Assembly: GCA_009731375.1 (NCBI GenBank)
Contig: BJOX01000281.1
Location: forward strand, 506,218-570,217
Direction of reading: 5' to 3'
DNA length: 64,000 nt
Origin: Paulinella micropora
Taxonomy: Eukaryota > Cercozoa > Imbricatea > Euglyphida
Part shown: positions 9,884-20,007 of the stretch, piece by piece
How positions within the stretch are numbered: the first letter of the stretch is position 1
Layout: every line of letters starts with the position of its first letter
The notes under the pieces: generated by a model
What the model saw: the letters and a program-made list of their open reading frames with translations, nothing else
Told to the model about the DNA's origin: nothing
The model's database searches: none
Translations under genes and position numbers: made by a program

Positions 9884-10018
9884 GGGCCTCCCNNNNNNNN
9901 NNNNNNNNNNNNNNNNNNNNNNNNNNNNNNNNNNNNNNNNNNNNNNNNNNNNNNNNNNNNNNNNNNNNNNNNNNNNNNNNNNNNNNNNNNNNNNNNNNNN
10001 NNNNNNNNNNNNNNNNNN

Positions 10019-10055
<37 letters not shown>
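9853..10055. other. Poly-G tracts flanking an assembly gap
   Basis: Runs of about 30 G stand on both sides of 126 N (9893-10018). The gap was probably caused by the homopolymer. Confidence 0.95.
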
Positions 10056-10057
<2 letters not shown>

Positions 10058-10279
10058 TGCGCAGCATAGCTCTCAGCCAAACTGTGTCGCGATTGAAACT
10101 AGGGGAGTGGTTGTTCTTTGTTCTTTCTTGCCGATTTTTTGGGGCAATATATTACTATACTACGGCAAGAGGTGTGTAGCTTAGCTGCGTGAAAAATGTG
10201 GTAAACAGCTGGATGACATGGTCTGGAACACCGTCACCCCATGAGGTGTGCATGTAGACTTCGAGACATGATTGAACTT

Positions 10280-10720
10280 GCATTGCATGCCTTGATTTCC
10301 ATCATCGCTTGAAGTCTTCAATGCATGCATTGAAATTTCAATGTATTCTGCATTGAAGTTTCAAATCATGCATTGAAATTTCAATGCATAGTGCATTGAA
10401 ATTTCAATGCATGCATTGAATTCACTTGCAAATTTTCAATGCATGCATTGAAATTTTAATGCATTGTGCATTGAAGTTTCAATGCATGCATTGAAGTCAT
10501 TTCGAAAATTTCAACGCATGCATTGAAATTTGAATGCATAGTGCATTGAAATTTCAATGCATGCATTGAAATTTGAATGCATAGTGCATTGAAATTCCAA
10601 TGCATGCATTGAAATTTTCGAAATGACTTCAATGCATGTATTGAAACTTCAATGCACAATGCATTGAAATGTCAATGCATGCAATGAAATTTCAATGCTC
10701 GCTGCAGGGAAATTTCAATG
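10280..10720. repeat. Palindromic array, fourth copy, with inverted halves
   Basis: The CAATGCATGCATTG family again, with spacers such as GAAGTCATTTCGAAAATTTC and its reverse complement, so the block is itself roughly an inverted repeat. A (GA)n tract (10736-10778) follows and leads to the zinc-finger reading frame. Confidence 0.9.
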
Positions 10721-10733
10721 CAAGCATTGAAAT

Positions 10734-10779
<46 letters not shown>

Positions 10780-11599
10780 ATGTTCTGTCTCTGTGACTAT
10801 GCGAAGCGAGCAGTAATGCGAACGCTGCCGAGATGGACTTGCACTGAGAGTGCTTGTCGACAGGCGAACAGCTTTACGCTGTCTAATTGTCACTCCTGTG
10901 GCACAGAGAGCCCAACTTTACTACCCTGTCCTCCTAATGACTGGAAGACAAATGAAGTTGCAGCTGTGATAAGCTTTTAGGCATAGTATAGATAAGGTTC
11001 AAGTTTCCCCGCGAGGCGTGGAGGGAACTTTGAATCTCCAGGGGGTGCTGGCTGTATTGGACAGTGTGCCACTTGCTGATAGAAAGAAGAGCATGTTTTT
11101 GGACATAGGTTGTGGCCGAGGGCATGTCTTAGTAGCAGCCATGGTGTTTGGGTTTGCAAAAGTGGCGGGACTAGAGCAAAGCGATTTTAGAGAACAGTGG
11201 TCTTTACGGATCCGAAATGCATGCGAACTAAGGGCTACTAGTCAGTATCGGGAATTGTGGACACAATCATATCCTCAAATTCTGTGGAACACGCAAGTGC
11301 ATGACCTTGCCGGGCTGAAACGGTATATCCAATGTTATCGTTGGCACGGATTGGTCACCATTTACTTGTTCTGGACAGGGTGGACAGCTAGCGAGAACAT
11401 CGTTGTCCTAGAACACATACGCAATAATACCCAAGTCAGGAATGTTTGCATTACAGATGAGTGTAGGCCGCAGGGACATAGGCGGACTTTTGAATTCATG
11501 AAGAGAGCGGGTTTTATTATGTACGGACATAGGCCAGGGCTTTCCATATCTTGCACCTCAGGGTCAGAAAGATTTACGTTAGTTTGTTGGCAGCGATAG
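10780..11599 (+). CDS. RanBP2-type zinc finger plus methyltransferase (copy B), with a +1 shift
   Basis: Two frames make one protein. The first (ATG 10780, 66 codons) contains WTCTESACRQAN followed by SFTLSNCHSCGT, an exact W-x-C-x4-C-x3-N-x6-C-x2-C RanBP2 zinc finger. It stops at TAG within AGC TTT TAG GCA. Shifting +1 on the four T residues continues into HSIDKVQVSPRGVEGTLNLQ and a methyltransferase core with the SAM motif FLDIGCGRGHVLVAA, then VAGLEQ and IYLFWTGW...VCITDE, ending at TAG 11597. Copy A at 2.43 kb is open across the same junction, which supports one original frame. RanBP2 fingers bind RNA or ubiquitin; the target here is unknown. The shift may be programmed, a mutation or a base error. 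Confidence 0.6.
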
Positions 11600-12290
11600 T
11601 TGCTATCCTTGCCACAATCCATGTTGCTGAATTATTTGCTGTGTTAGTAGTGTCACCTTATCAATGCAGTTACTGGTGCACCAGGTGAGTTTCTTGGAGA
11701 GAACAAGCTTGTGATAGGGGTTAAACAGTTAGGCCACTGGCCGACTGGAAACAGTAACTCGCTGAAAGGTAGAGAGCCCAGGACAGAGGCCAGCAGAGAA
11801 TTAGGGATAGTTAGTAGATTAGTTTATTCAGAAACAACAGATTTTCAGAAGTTGCACCGCCTCATAATGTCAAGGGAGTATGTAGATGACTTCATCAGGT
11901 GCGCAAGGAGGCCAGCGCAAAGTATTAAAGGAAAAGGTCAAGAAAGAGTGGAAGCAAAAGGGGCAGCAAAAAGTCAAGCACATAACATAGTTAGTAAAGA
12001 GCAAAGTAAGAAAAAAAAAGGAAATAGAAAAGTGGTATTATGAAGAGATACCAAAAGGACAGCCAGAAGAAAGACTTGGAAAACGAAGTAGAATGCTTAG
12101 CGAGAAGGTGAGGGATTGGGATAGTGATTGGAAATCAAATGCAACACCAAAACTACAAAAAAAGAATAAGAAATAATAATATTAAAAAACCAAATGATTG
12201 CCTTTCAAAAATCAGAATGGTAACATTAAAAAAATCTGCGTGCTACTGATGAAGTAATTTACTTTGAATTCTGCCTGCATACTGCCTGCA
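11600..12290 (+). other. Possible basic ORF 11651-12043; otherwise no gene seen
   Basis: A frame open from about 11651 to a TAA at 12041 reads CHLINAVTGAPGEFLGENKL and ends in a Lys-rich tail. It follows the methyltransferase gene and has possible acceptors, but no start codon and no recognised family. The rest is A-rich sequence without clear coding signal. Confidence 0.3.
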
Positions 12291-12294
12291 TTAA

Positions 12295-12840
12295 AGTGTT
12301 AATTCGATACATACATTAAAATTTCAATGCATTTACATTAAAATCTCAATGCATACATTGGACGCGTGCATTGAAATTTCACTGCATGCATTGAAAATAA
12401 TTCAATGCATGCATTGAAATCTTAATGCATGATGCATTGAAATTTCAACGCATGCATTGAGGTTTCAATGCATGATGCATTGAGATCTCAATGTATCATG
12501 CATTGAAATTTCAATGCATGCATTGAGGTTTCAATGCATGATGCATTAAGATCTCAATTCATCATGCATTGAAATTTCAATGCATGCATTGAAAATTTTT
12601 CAATGCATGCATTGAAATCGTTGACTCTCCTGACTTTAATAAACACCCATTGCCTGTGAGGCAGGTGCATTGAAAAAAAGTGCTGCATTGGAGAACACCA
12701 ATGTCTGCATTGAAATGTCAATGCACGTGCATTGAAATTTCAATGCATGCATTGAAAGACATGCATTGACATTTAAATGCATGCCTTAAAATTTTTTTTG
12801 ATGCAGTGCATTGAAAATTATTTAATGTAGTGCATTGAGC
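12295..12840. repeat. Palindromic array, fifth copy
   Basis: CAATGCATGCATTG, TTGAAATTTCAA and a TGCATGATGCATTGA variant recur about twenty times, decaying into AT-rich sequence and a (TA)n run at about 12862-12880. Confidence 0.9.
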
Positions 12841-13005
12841 CTAAAGCGACCCTTAGTGTGTGTATATATATATATATATAATTAAGTAGAGATTTAGATG
12901 CTTATCTTCTCAAGGACAGCTTCCTAAGTTCTTCCCCTGAGGGAGAACAGAGTATTGTTCAATAATGTTAATTACTTATAATTATTTCTTAAGTTTCTAA
13001 ACAAG

Positions 13006-13230
13006 ATGCGTACAAAAAACGTTAACGAACTGAAAGCAGAAGAGAAAGCTAAGGAGGATGGAAAGAATATATATTCTGAGGGGAAAGGAGAAAGTACGCA
13101 AAAGAGGATGCAAAAGAGGAGGGACAAGAGGAGGGAAAAGAGAAGTGAAAGGAAGAATTCGAAGGAAAGTAGAAGGAGAGAAGGGAGAAGGCGCGGCCTA
13201 GCTATAGGAAAACTAGCTATAGGAAATTAA
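13006..13230 (+). CDS. Small Lys/Arg-rich ORF
   Basis: ATG to TAA, 74 codons, start MRTKNVNELKAEEKAKEDGK, very basic with Arg/Lys/Glu repeats. It could be a small exon or chance in purine-rich DNA. No homology is recognised. Confidence 0.2.
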   Translation: MRTKNVNELKAEEKAKEDGKNIYSEGKGESTQKRMQKRRDKRREKRSERKNSKESRRREGRRRGLAIGKLAIGN

Positions 13231-13560
13231 AAGGGCCGGGGGGAGGGAATCTTACGCGTATGTTAAGGTTTCTTAAAGCTTGTCATGTTGAGGACTCAGG
13301 GCGCGGCAAAGTCTATCTTCCTTTGATGCGATCGTTTTTTTCCTCCTGTAGTTTTCATACCGCTCCTCCTCTTAGTACTCATGATCATCGTCTTCAACGA
13401 CTCAAAAAAACAGATTTTGAATTTTGCCAGCTGCAGAGGCTGACAACAACCGATTCCCGATAAAAAAACAGATTTTGAATTTTGCCAGAGGCTGACAACA
13501 ACCGATGCCGATATAGTCACACAAATGCCACAAATCCCTTAGGTTTTTTCACTTTTGAAG

Positions 13561-13595
<35 letters not shown>

Positions 13596-14059
13596 CTACT
13601 GCTAGTACTTCCTCCTTTCCCTTCTCATTTCCTTTCTCCTCTCTTGCCTTCTTTTTCCTTCCTCCTTTGCTTTCTCCTCCTACCCTTGAGATGAGCTTCT
13701 CTCTCTCTCTCCTCTCTCTATCTATCTATCCATCTATCTATCTGTCTATCTCTTTATCTCTCTCTACCTCCGTACCTACCTACCATTCTACCCTCTCTCT
13801 CTCTCTCTCTCTCTTCTTCTTCTTCTTCGTTTTTATTGAGAGAACAATTTTTACAATCGGACTCAAGGATCGTCCACGTGAAAAGTATAGCTATTAAGTC
13901 ATACCTTTATCTAAGGTGGAAACCTAGTTATTAAATCGAGCGTATTAATTGAAAGTATTAATATTAGGTCGCTTGGTATTAATCTTATTAATATTAATGT
14001 TTCTGTTTAGATATGTTGCGTAATATGTAGCTTAAGTATTCATGTTATTAATATTAATG
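13231..14059. repeat. Simple-sequence region with a ~57-bp tandem duplication
   Basis: CAGATTTTGAATTTTGCCAG occurs twice about 57 bp apart (about 13410 and 13468), together with GAGGCTGACAACAACCGAT. Then come (GT)n at 13564-13594, (TC)n and (TATC)n at 13695-13760, more (CT)n to 13815, and AT-rich DNA with the word ATTAATATTAAT up to the gap. No gene is supported. Confidence 0.7.
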
Positions 14060-14387
14060 NNNNNNNNNNNNNNNNNNNNNNNNNNNNNNNNNNNNNNNNN
14101 NNNNNNNNNNNNNNNNNNNNNNNNNNNNNNNNNNNNNNNNNNNNNNNNNNNNNNNNNNNNNNNNNNNNNNNNNNNNNNNNNNNNNNNNNNNNNNNNNNNN
14201 NNNNNNNNNNNNNNNNNNNNNNNNNNNNNNNNNNNNNNNNNNNNNNNNNNNNNNNNNNNNNNNNNNNNNNNNNNNNNNNNNNNNNNNNNNNNNNNNNNNN
14301 NNNNNNNNNNNNNNNNNNNNNNNNNNNNNNNNNNNNNNNNNNNNNNNNNNNNNNNNNNNNNNNNNNNNNNNNNNNNNNNNNNNNNNN
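14060..14387. other. Assembly gap (328 N)
   Basis: Lies at the 3' end of the LINE element, so its exact 3' terminus and any target-site duplication cannot be read. Confidence 1.
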
Positions 14388-14414
14388 CATATAAGTTAAT
14401 TATTAATTAATTAA

Positions 14415-17400
14415 TTAATTTTTTTTTTGTTTTTGATGTCCCCTTTTTTTTTTGTGTGTGTGTGTGTGTGTGTTGTAGTCATTGTTGTTATTATTATCAT
14501 TATTATTATTATGTTTTTGTTGTTCTAGGAGGTGAGCTTTTATCCGCTTTTTGAAGATGTTGAGTGATGTTGTGTCCTTGATATCTTGTGGGAGTTGGTT
14601 CCATTGATGCAGGAACAGTTTTGTTTGATATGGGGTGTTGTGGTCGATGAATAAGTTGCTTTTGATTGAGTGTCGAGTATGGTATGAATGGATATGATTT
14701 GTTGGGGTGAAGGTGTTGTCGTGTAGTGGTCTGTTGAGTTCTTTGGCGGGATGGATGAATGGGTGGATTTCTATACAAACTCTTAGTTTATATAGTTGAG
14801 TGATATCAAGGATTTCGAGTTGGTCGAGGAGCGGTTTAGTATGTGATCGGTAATGAGTCTTGGCTATTATTCTGATGATTTTTTTATGTATTTTTATGAG
14901 TGGTTGTATGTATTTTTTGTTTTTGTCATGGGTCCCCCAGATGGAGATGTGTTGAATGAGATGAGGGAAGATGTGCGTGTAGTATAGTTGTTTCATGATT
15001 GTTGTGTGGATAAATTGTTGTGCGTATCGGAGAGAAGTGATTGTTGGTTGTAGTTTGCGTATGATGTTGCTTATGTGTTGATTGTATCGCAGGTTGTGTT
15101 GGAGTGTTATGCCTAGTAGTTTGGCATGTTTACATTGTTCAAGTGTGTAGTTGTTTATGTTTATTGTTACGTTCTGTTTGGTTTTGTGGAAGATTGTGTA
15201 TGTTGTTTTGGTTGGGTTTGGTACGAGGTTGTTGGAGTGGAAGTAGTTGATTAGTTTGGTTATTTCTGTCTGTGTTTTTTGTTGTAGGTTGTTGGGTGAT
15301 TTTGCTGTTATTATAAGTGTTGTGTCGTCTGCATATGTGTATACTGTTCCTTGTTTTATTATGTTTATAATGTCATTAATATATAGCAAAAAGAAAGTAG
15401 TAGATAGCGTGCTGCCTTGCGGAATGCCATGTGTTATAGTGCGTTTGTGTGATTTTGCGTGCTGTGTGTGTACTTCTTGAGCTCGGTTTGAAAAGTAGGA
15501 TGCAAAGAAATTAACAGTGTCTTCGGAAAAATTGAAGTTTGTCCTGAGTTTCTTAATTAACTTTGCATGTTCTACTGTGTCGTAGGCTTTTGACAAGTCT
15601 ACGTAAAGCGCTAGCACGAGTTCTTCTCTGTCTTTGTGTTTGTGTATTTGGTTTAGGATAGTCTGGACTGTCATTGTCGTGTTTGAGTTCGGGCGGAAGG
15701 CGTATTGCGTATGTGATATTATGTTATGTTTCGTTAGATGGTCCATGACTTGTTTATTTATTATTGTGTCGAAGATTTTAGCTATTATTGGTAGTAATGA
15801 AATAGGTCTGTAGTTTACTGGCATGCTTGTGTCGCTAGCTTTGTATATTTCTATTACTTTAGTTGTTTTTAGTGCATCTGGGTAACTATTTTCCTTTATT
15901 GCTTTATTAAATAGTTCTGTGAGCGTGGGTGCGATGTAAGTGTGCATGTCTTTTATTATTGCAGGCTTTATTTTATATATGTCTTCTGCTTTGTCTCTGT
16001 TTATGTTTTTGAGTGTTTTTTGTACTGTGTCCTGTGTTATAGTTTGTAGTTTGAAGCTAGGGTGTGTGTGTGTCTCTGCCGCTACAATTTCTTCCTGTTC
16101 TATCTTTGGTATGTTGTTGCTTGTTTTCTTGCCTATTGTTATGTAATGATCGTTGAATGCATTTGCTATGTCTGTTGGGTCTGTGTATGTTTTGTTGTTG
16201 TAGTACGCTACTGCTGGTGATTTTCTTGGTGGTTTGTTGTTTGGGACTAGTTCTTTGAGTTTTCTGTGTTGTTTCTTCGGATTGTATTTGTTTTCTTCTA
16301 GTACTCTCATTATTTCTTCTTGCTTTGCTTTGTGTATTATTTTGTTTACTTTGTATTTGTGTGTTGTGTAAGCTCGCTTGTTTTCTACCGTTGGGTTATC
16401 TTTCCATCTATTGTATAGCGCGTGTCGTTTTCTTATTTGTCTTTTTATTTTTGGTTTACACCAGCTTTTTCTTCTGTTGCTTTGTTTGGGCTTCCTCTCA
16501 TAGTGTTCTATAACTTTTGTTATTGTTGACTGTAGCTCTCGAAATTTTTGGTTTGTGTCTGTGTTTTCTGTGCCTTGTGCTATGTATTCTAGCTGTGTTT
16601 TTAGGTCTGCTATTATAGATTCTCTGTGTTTGTTGTAATTGCTGTTTGTAAGTCTTGGTGTCACGTCTGTGTCTGGTTTGTTTGTTCGTGTATGTATTAT
16701 TGCGTATATTGGGTGATGGTCAGATATGCATGGGCTGATTATGTTTGATTCAATGTCGGTGTTGATGTTGGTGAGTATCATGTCAATGAGCGTGCTTGAG
16801 TTGTGGTGTATGTCGTGTCGTGTTGCTTTGTTTATTGTCGTGTATAGATTGTTATGTATAATGAACTCATGCATATCTGTGTGCGGTTTGTGTATGTTGT
16901 CTAGGAGATTATAATTAAGGTCTCCCACTATTGTTATTGTGCTTGCTGGTGCTTTGTGTAGAATGTTGTCTATTCTATTCTGAAGCGCCTGTATAAAATC
17001 TTTATCGTGATTTTTGAGCGGGCGTCTATACATACCTATTATTGTGTGTATTGGCTTGCTTTTTAGCTTATTATTATATATTTGTATGATTAGAGGTGTT
17101 TGGCATGACTGTGATATGTTTTGTTTTTTGTCTATTGTGATATGCATGTTGCTTTTGTAGTAGATTGAGATGTCTATGTGATGTTCTGCAGTGTACATGG
17201 GAATGGGGAATGTATTATTGCTGATTGGTTGTTGGATGTAGTTGTCTGTGAGTATGATGATGTCTGGTTGGAAGTGTAGTAGTTGGAGTTGTATAAGTAG
17301 ATGTTGGTGGTGTGCTTTGAGTGAGTGGATGTTGGTGTGGTAAATGCTGAGTGTTGTGTTATGTTTATTATTGATATTATTGTTATTATTATTATAATTA

Positions 17401-17531
17401 TTATTATTAATTTTGTTTTCTTTTTCTATTTTTTTCTTATCATATGCAAGCTCGACGTAGGGTATTAGGGATTGTGGGAGAAGGCGGTGGTGTATGATAT
17501 TGTCTGGGGGTTTCTGTGGTAATGTAGTCAT
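14415..17531 (-). CDS. LINE ORF2: endonuclease / reverse transcriptase (1038 aa)
   Basis: Replication enzyme of the LINE. The N-terminal 240 residues form an APE-type endonuclease with NIHSLKAH, VGDLNYNLLD, LIDMILTN and SDHHPI; the usual Glu of the TET motif reads Asp (IIILTDNYI). A linker precedes a full reverse transcriptase with YRPISLLPIIAKIFD, YVDLSKAYDTVEHAKL, GIPQGSTLS and the catalytic YADDTTL. The C-terminal part has WNQLPQDIK, common in CR1/Jockey/Rex elements. The last residues (THTHTH, KKKRGHQKQKKN) come from a CA repeat and an A-rich 3' region. Translation probably depends on reinitiation at TAATG after ORF1. The enzyme nicks the target and primes cDNA synthesis there. Confidence 0.93.
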   Translation of the reverse strand: MTTLPQKPPDNIIHHRLLPQSLIPYVELAYDKKKIEKENKINNNNYNNNNNNINNKHNTTLSIYHTNIHSLKAHHQHLLIQLQLLHFQPDIIILTDNYIQQPISNNTFPIPMYTAEHHIDISIYYKSNMHITIDKKQNISQSCQTPLIIQIYNNKLKSKPIHTIIGMYRRPLKNHDKDFIQALQNRIDNILHKAPASTITIVGDLNYNLLDNIHKPHTDMHEFIIHNNLYTTINKATRHDIHHNSSTLIDMILTNINTDIESNIISPCISDHHPIYAIIHTRTNKPDTDVTPRLTNSNYNKHRESIIADLKTQLEYIAQGTENTDTNQKFRELQSTITKVIEHYERKPKQSNRRKSWCKPKIKRQIRKRHALYNRWKDNPTVENKRAYTTHKYKVNKIIHKAKQEEIMRVLEENKYNPKKQHRKLKELVPNNKPPRKSPAVAYYNNKTYTDPTDIANAFNDHYITIGKKTSNNIPKIEQEEIVAAETHTHPSFKLQTITQDTVQKTLKNINRDKAEDIYKIKPAIIKDMHTYIAPTLTELFNKAIKENSYPDALKTTKVIEIYKASDTSMPVNYRPISLLPIIAKIFDTIINKQVMDHLTKHNIISHTQYAFRPNSNTTMTVQTILNQIHKHKDREELVLALYVDLSKAYDTVEHAKLIKKLRTNFNFSEDTVNFFASYFSNRAQEVHTQHAKSHKRTITHGIPQGSTLSTTFFLLYINDIINIIKQGTVYTYADDTTLIITAKSPNNLQQKTQTEITKLINYFHSNNLVPNPTKTTYTIFHKTKQNVTININNYTLEQCKHAKLLGITLQHNLRYNQHISNIIRKLQPTITSLRYAQQFIHTTIMKQLYYTHIFPHLIQHISIWGTHDKNKKYIQPLIKIHKKIIRIIAKTHYRSHTKPLLDQLEILDITQLYKLRVCIEIHPFIHPAKELNRPLHDNTFTPTNHIHSYHTRHSIKSNLFIDHNTPYQTKLFLHQWNQLPQDIKDTTSLNIFKKRIKAHLLEQQKHNNNNDNNNNNDYNTHTHTHKKKRGHQKQKKN

Positions 17532-19078
17532 TATGGTGTTTGTGTGTTTCCGTTTTTCTGTGCTTTGTTCGGTGGTGTTGATGATGACGATGATGATGAT
17601 GATGATGATGATGAAGATGGTTGGAGTAGACCATATTGTTCTTTGATGATATTAATATCTTCATATGTTTCGATCATCAATCGCTCTTCTGTGGTTTGGT
17701 CTTTGAAGAATACCTCGCCGTCCCTTGTCCAGACGAAGATAGTGCATCCAGTTGCTGCTGTCAGTTCTTTCTTTAACTGGAGGGCCTGTTTGAAGAGAGA
17801 AAGTTGCGTAGGTGTTAGGCTTTCGTTTATAAAGATGTTGAATGGTTGTTTGTGTTGTTTGAGGTGTGTGCCTGTCCAATCGATAGTGTCGTGTTTGAGG
17901 GGTTGGTTTGGGTTGTGTTTTTTGAATGTGTTCTTGAGTTGGTTTGAGGCGAAGCGCAGGATGATTGTAGGTGGGTGTTGGTGTTTTTTTCGTGTCGGTT
18001 TGTTGCTTTTTGCGCGGAAGCATTTTATAATGTTATCGGGGTTGTATGGTATGCCTTTTGCTTCGAACATAGCTTTTACGATTTGTTTTGTGTCTTCTTT
18101 TGGTGTGTATGGGATTCCTGTGATAATTAGCTCGCAGGTTGGGTCGCTTTCTTTCAGATTGGCCTTCAGCTGTTGCTTGTCTTCGCCGCGCTGTTCGTTG
18201 ATTTGGATGTTTCGTAGGAACTTAGTTCCTGTGTTCTGTAATATCGACCATTGTCCCATGGGTGGTGGTGGCTCAACTTTGGAGTTGCGTTCTTGTTGGG
18301 TTTTGAGATCTTTGATCTGATGGAGTATTTCGCTGGCGTTTAGTCGTAGAGAGTCCACTTCCGCTGAGAGTCTCGACAAGTCGCTTTCCTGAGTTTTGAT
18401 TTGCTGTTCGTGTTGATTGATCTTGGTTTGGGTTAGCTCATTTTTGTGGGCCTGGGTTTGGTGCTGAGTGTCGAGTTTAGTTTCTAGTTCGTTTGTTTTG
18501 GTGTGGAGTTTCGTCTCCAGTTCGTTTGTTTTGGTGTGGAGTTGTTTGATTTCCTCTGCAAGTTGGTTTCTGTTGAGTTTTTGTTCTTGTTTGATCGTGT
18601 TGATCATGGGGGCGATCACAGTTGTCATTGAATGCATGATCATCTCTTGGATTTGTTGGAGGGTCAGTGGTAGCGTGGTTGTTAGCGTTGTTTTGCATGA
18701 GTCTGTGTTGTTGGCTGGGTTGGGTTGGTTGTTGTTTGGATCCGTTGGTGTTTCAGGTGGCGAGTTTGTGGTAAGCTGGGTGGTTTCACCTTCCGCTTTG
18801 TCGTTGGTTTTTTTGGGTGTTGCTGTTGGGGAGGTGTTGGCGGGGGTACGTTCAGTATTGTCCTCGTTTGCGTCTTCTTCCTCGTCGCTCCAGTCCGTTT
18901 GCACACTGTTGGTGGCTTCACTTCCTTTTTTTCTGAGTTTGTTGGCTTTTTTTAGCCGCTTTTTTTGCTTGCGAGAGAGGGTGATAGTTCCGTTGTTTGT
19001 TTCGGATGTTTCTTCCTGGGTTTCTTGGGCTCTTTGTGGGCTTTTATGCGATTTTCGTTTTTTTGCTTGGGACGCCAT
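17531..19078 (-). CDS. LINE ORF1: RNA-binding coiled-coil protein (515 aa)
   Basis: It begins MASQAKKRKSHKSPQRAQET, a basic N-terminus, followed by an acidic and Pro/Thr-rich region. Residues about 150-270 form a long coiled coil with repeats of HTKTNELETKL. Residues about 310-470 resemble the ORF1/baculovirus FP-like fold (ELIITGIPYTPKEDTKQIV; INESLTPTQLSLFKQALQL; FVWTRDGEVFF). A Ser run encoded by a GAT/ATC repeat precedes the C-terminus. Such proteins bind element RNA and form the RNP with ORF2p. No CCHC knuckles are seen. The frame ends in TAA, overlapping the ORF2 ATG. The ATG lies beside the (GA)n tract, so no leader of normal length exists. Confidence 0.85.
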   Translation of the reverse strand: MASQAKKRKSHKSPQRAQETQEETSETNNGTITLSRKQKKRLKKANKLRKKGSEATNSVQTDWSDEEEDANEDNTERTPANTSPTATPKKTNDKAEGETTQLTTNSPPETPTDPNNNQPNPANNTDSCKTTLTTTLPLTLQQIQEMIMHSMTTVIAPMINTIKQEQKLNRNQLAEEIKQLHTKTNELETKLHTKTNELETKLDTQHQTQAHKNELTQTKINQHEQQIKTQESDLSRLSAEVDSLRLNASEILHQIKDLKTQQERNSKVEPPPPMGQWSILQNTGTKFLRNIQINEQRGEDKQQLKANLKESDPTCELIITGIPYTPKEDTKQIVKAMFEAKGIPYNPDNIIKCFRAKSNKPTRKKHQHPPTIILRFASNQLKNTFKKHNPNQPLKHDTIDWTGTHLKQHKQPFNIFINESLTPTQLSLFKQALQLKKELTAATGCTIFVWTRDGEVFFKDQTTEERLMIETYEDINIIKEQYGLLQPSSSSSSSSSSSSSTPPNKAQKNGNTQTP

Positions 19079-19085
19079 TTGCCCA

Positions 19086-19700
<615 letters not shown>

Positions 19701-19701
<1 letters not shown>

Positions 19702-20007
19702 CTATATACTCCTTCTTTCCTTCGTTCTTTCCTACGTAGATACTGTGTGTGTTCTTCCTTCTTTCCTTCGTTCTTTCTGTATTTTTTCTTCCTTTCCTTC
19801 AATTCCTTTCCTTTCTACTTTCCCTGCTCCTTTCCTTTCTACTTTCCCTGCTCCTTTCCTTTCTCCTTTCTTGTTGTTGTAGTTGCTAGCTATAGGGTGC
19901 CCCTCGGTCTGGAGCGAGGTACTCGCATTTCCTTTGATAATCCTTCCTTTCTATTCTTTGTCAGTTCTTTTCTCTCTCTCTCTCTGTCTCTCTCTCTCTC
20001 TCTTTGG
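19701..20007. other. Pyrimidine-rich spacer
   Basis: CTTTCCTTCGTTCTTTC and CTTTCTACTTTCCCTGCTCC each occur twice. A short mixed segment (GCTAGCTATAGGGTGCCCC) stands between simple repeats. No gene. Confidence 0.7.

Noticed and set aside
5640-12840. CRISPR-like array of CAATGCATGCATTG units
   Set aside because: Units are palindromic without unique spacers of constant length, and the context is eukaryotic introns.
14415-17531. Plus-strand ORFs within the LINE (for example 15247-15480, 15940-16146)
   Set aside because: They are antisense shadows of ORF2, Val/Cys/Phe-rich, with no independent support.
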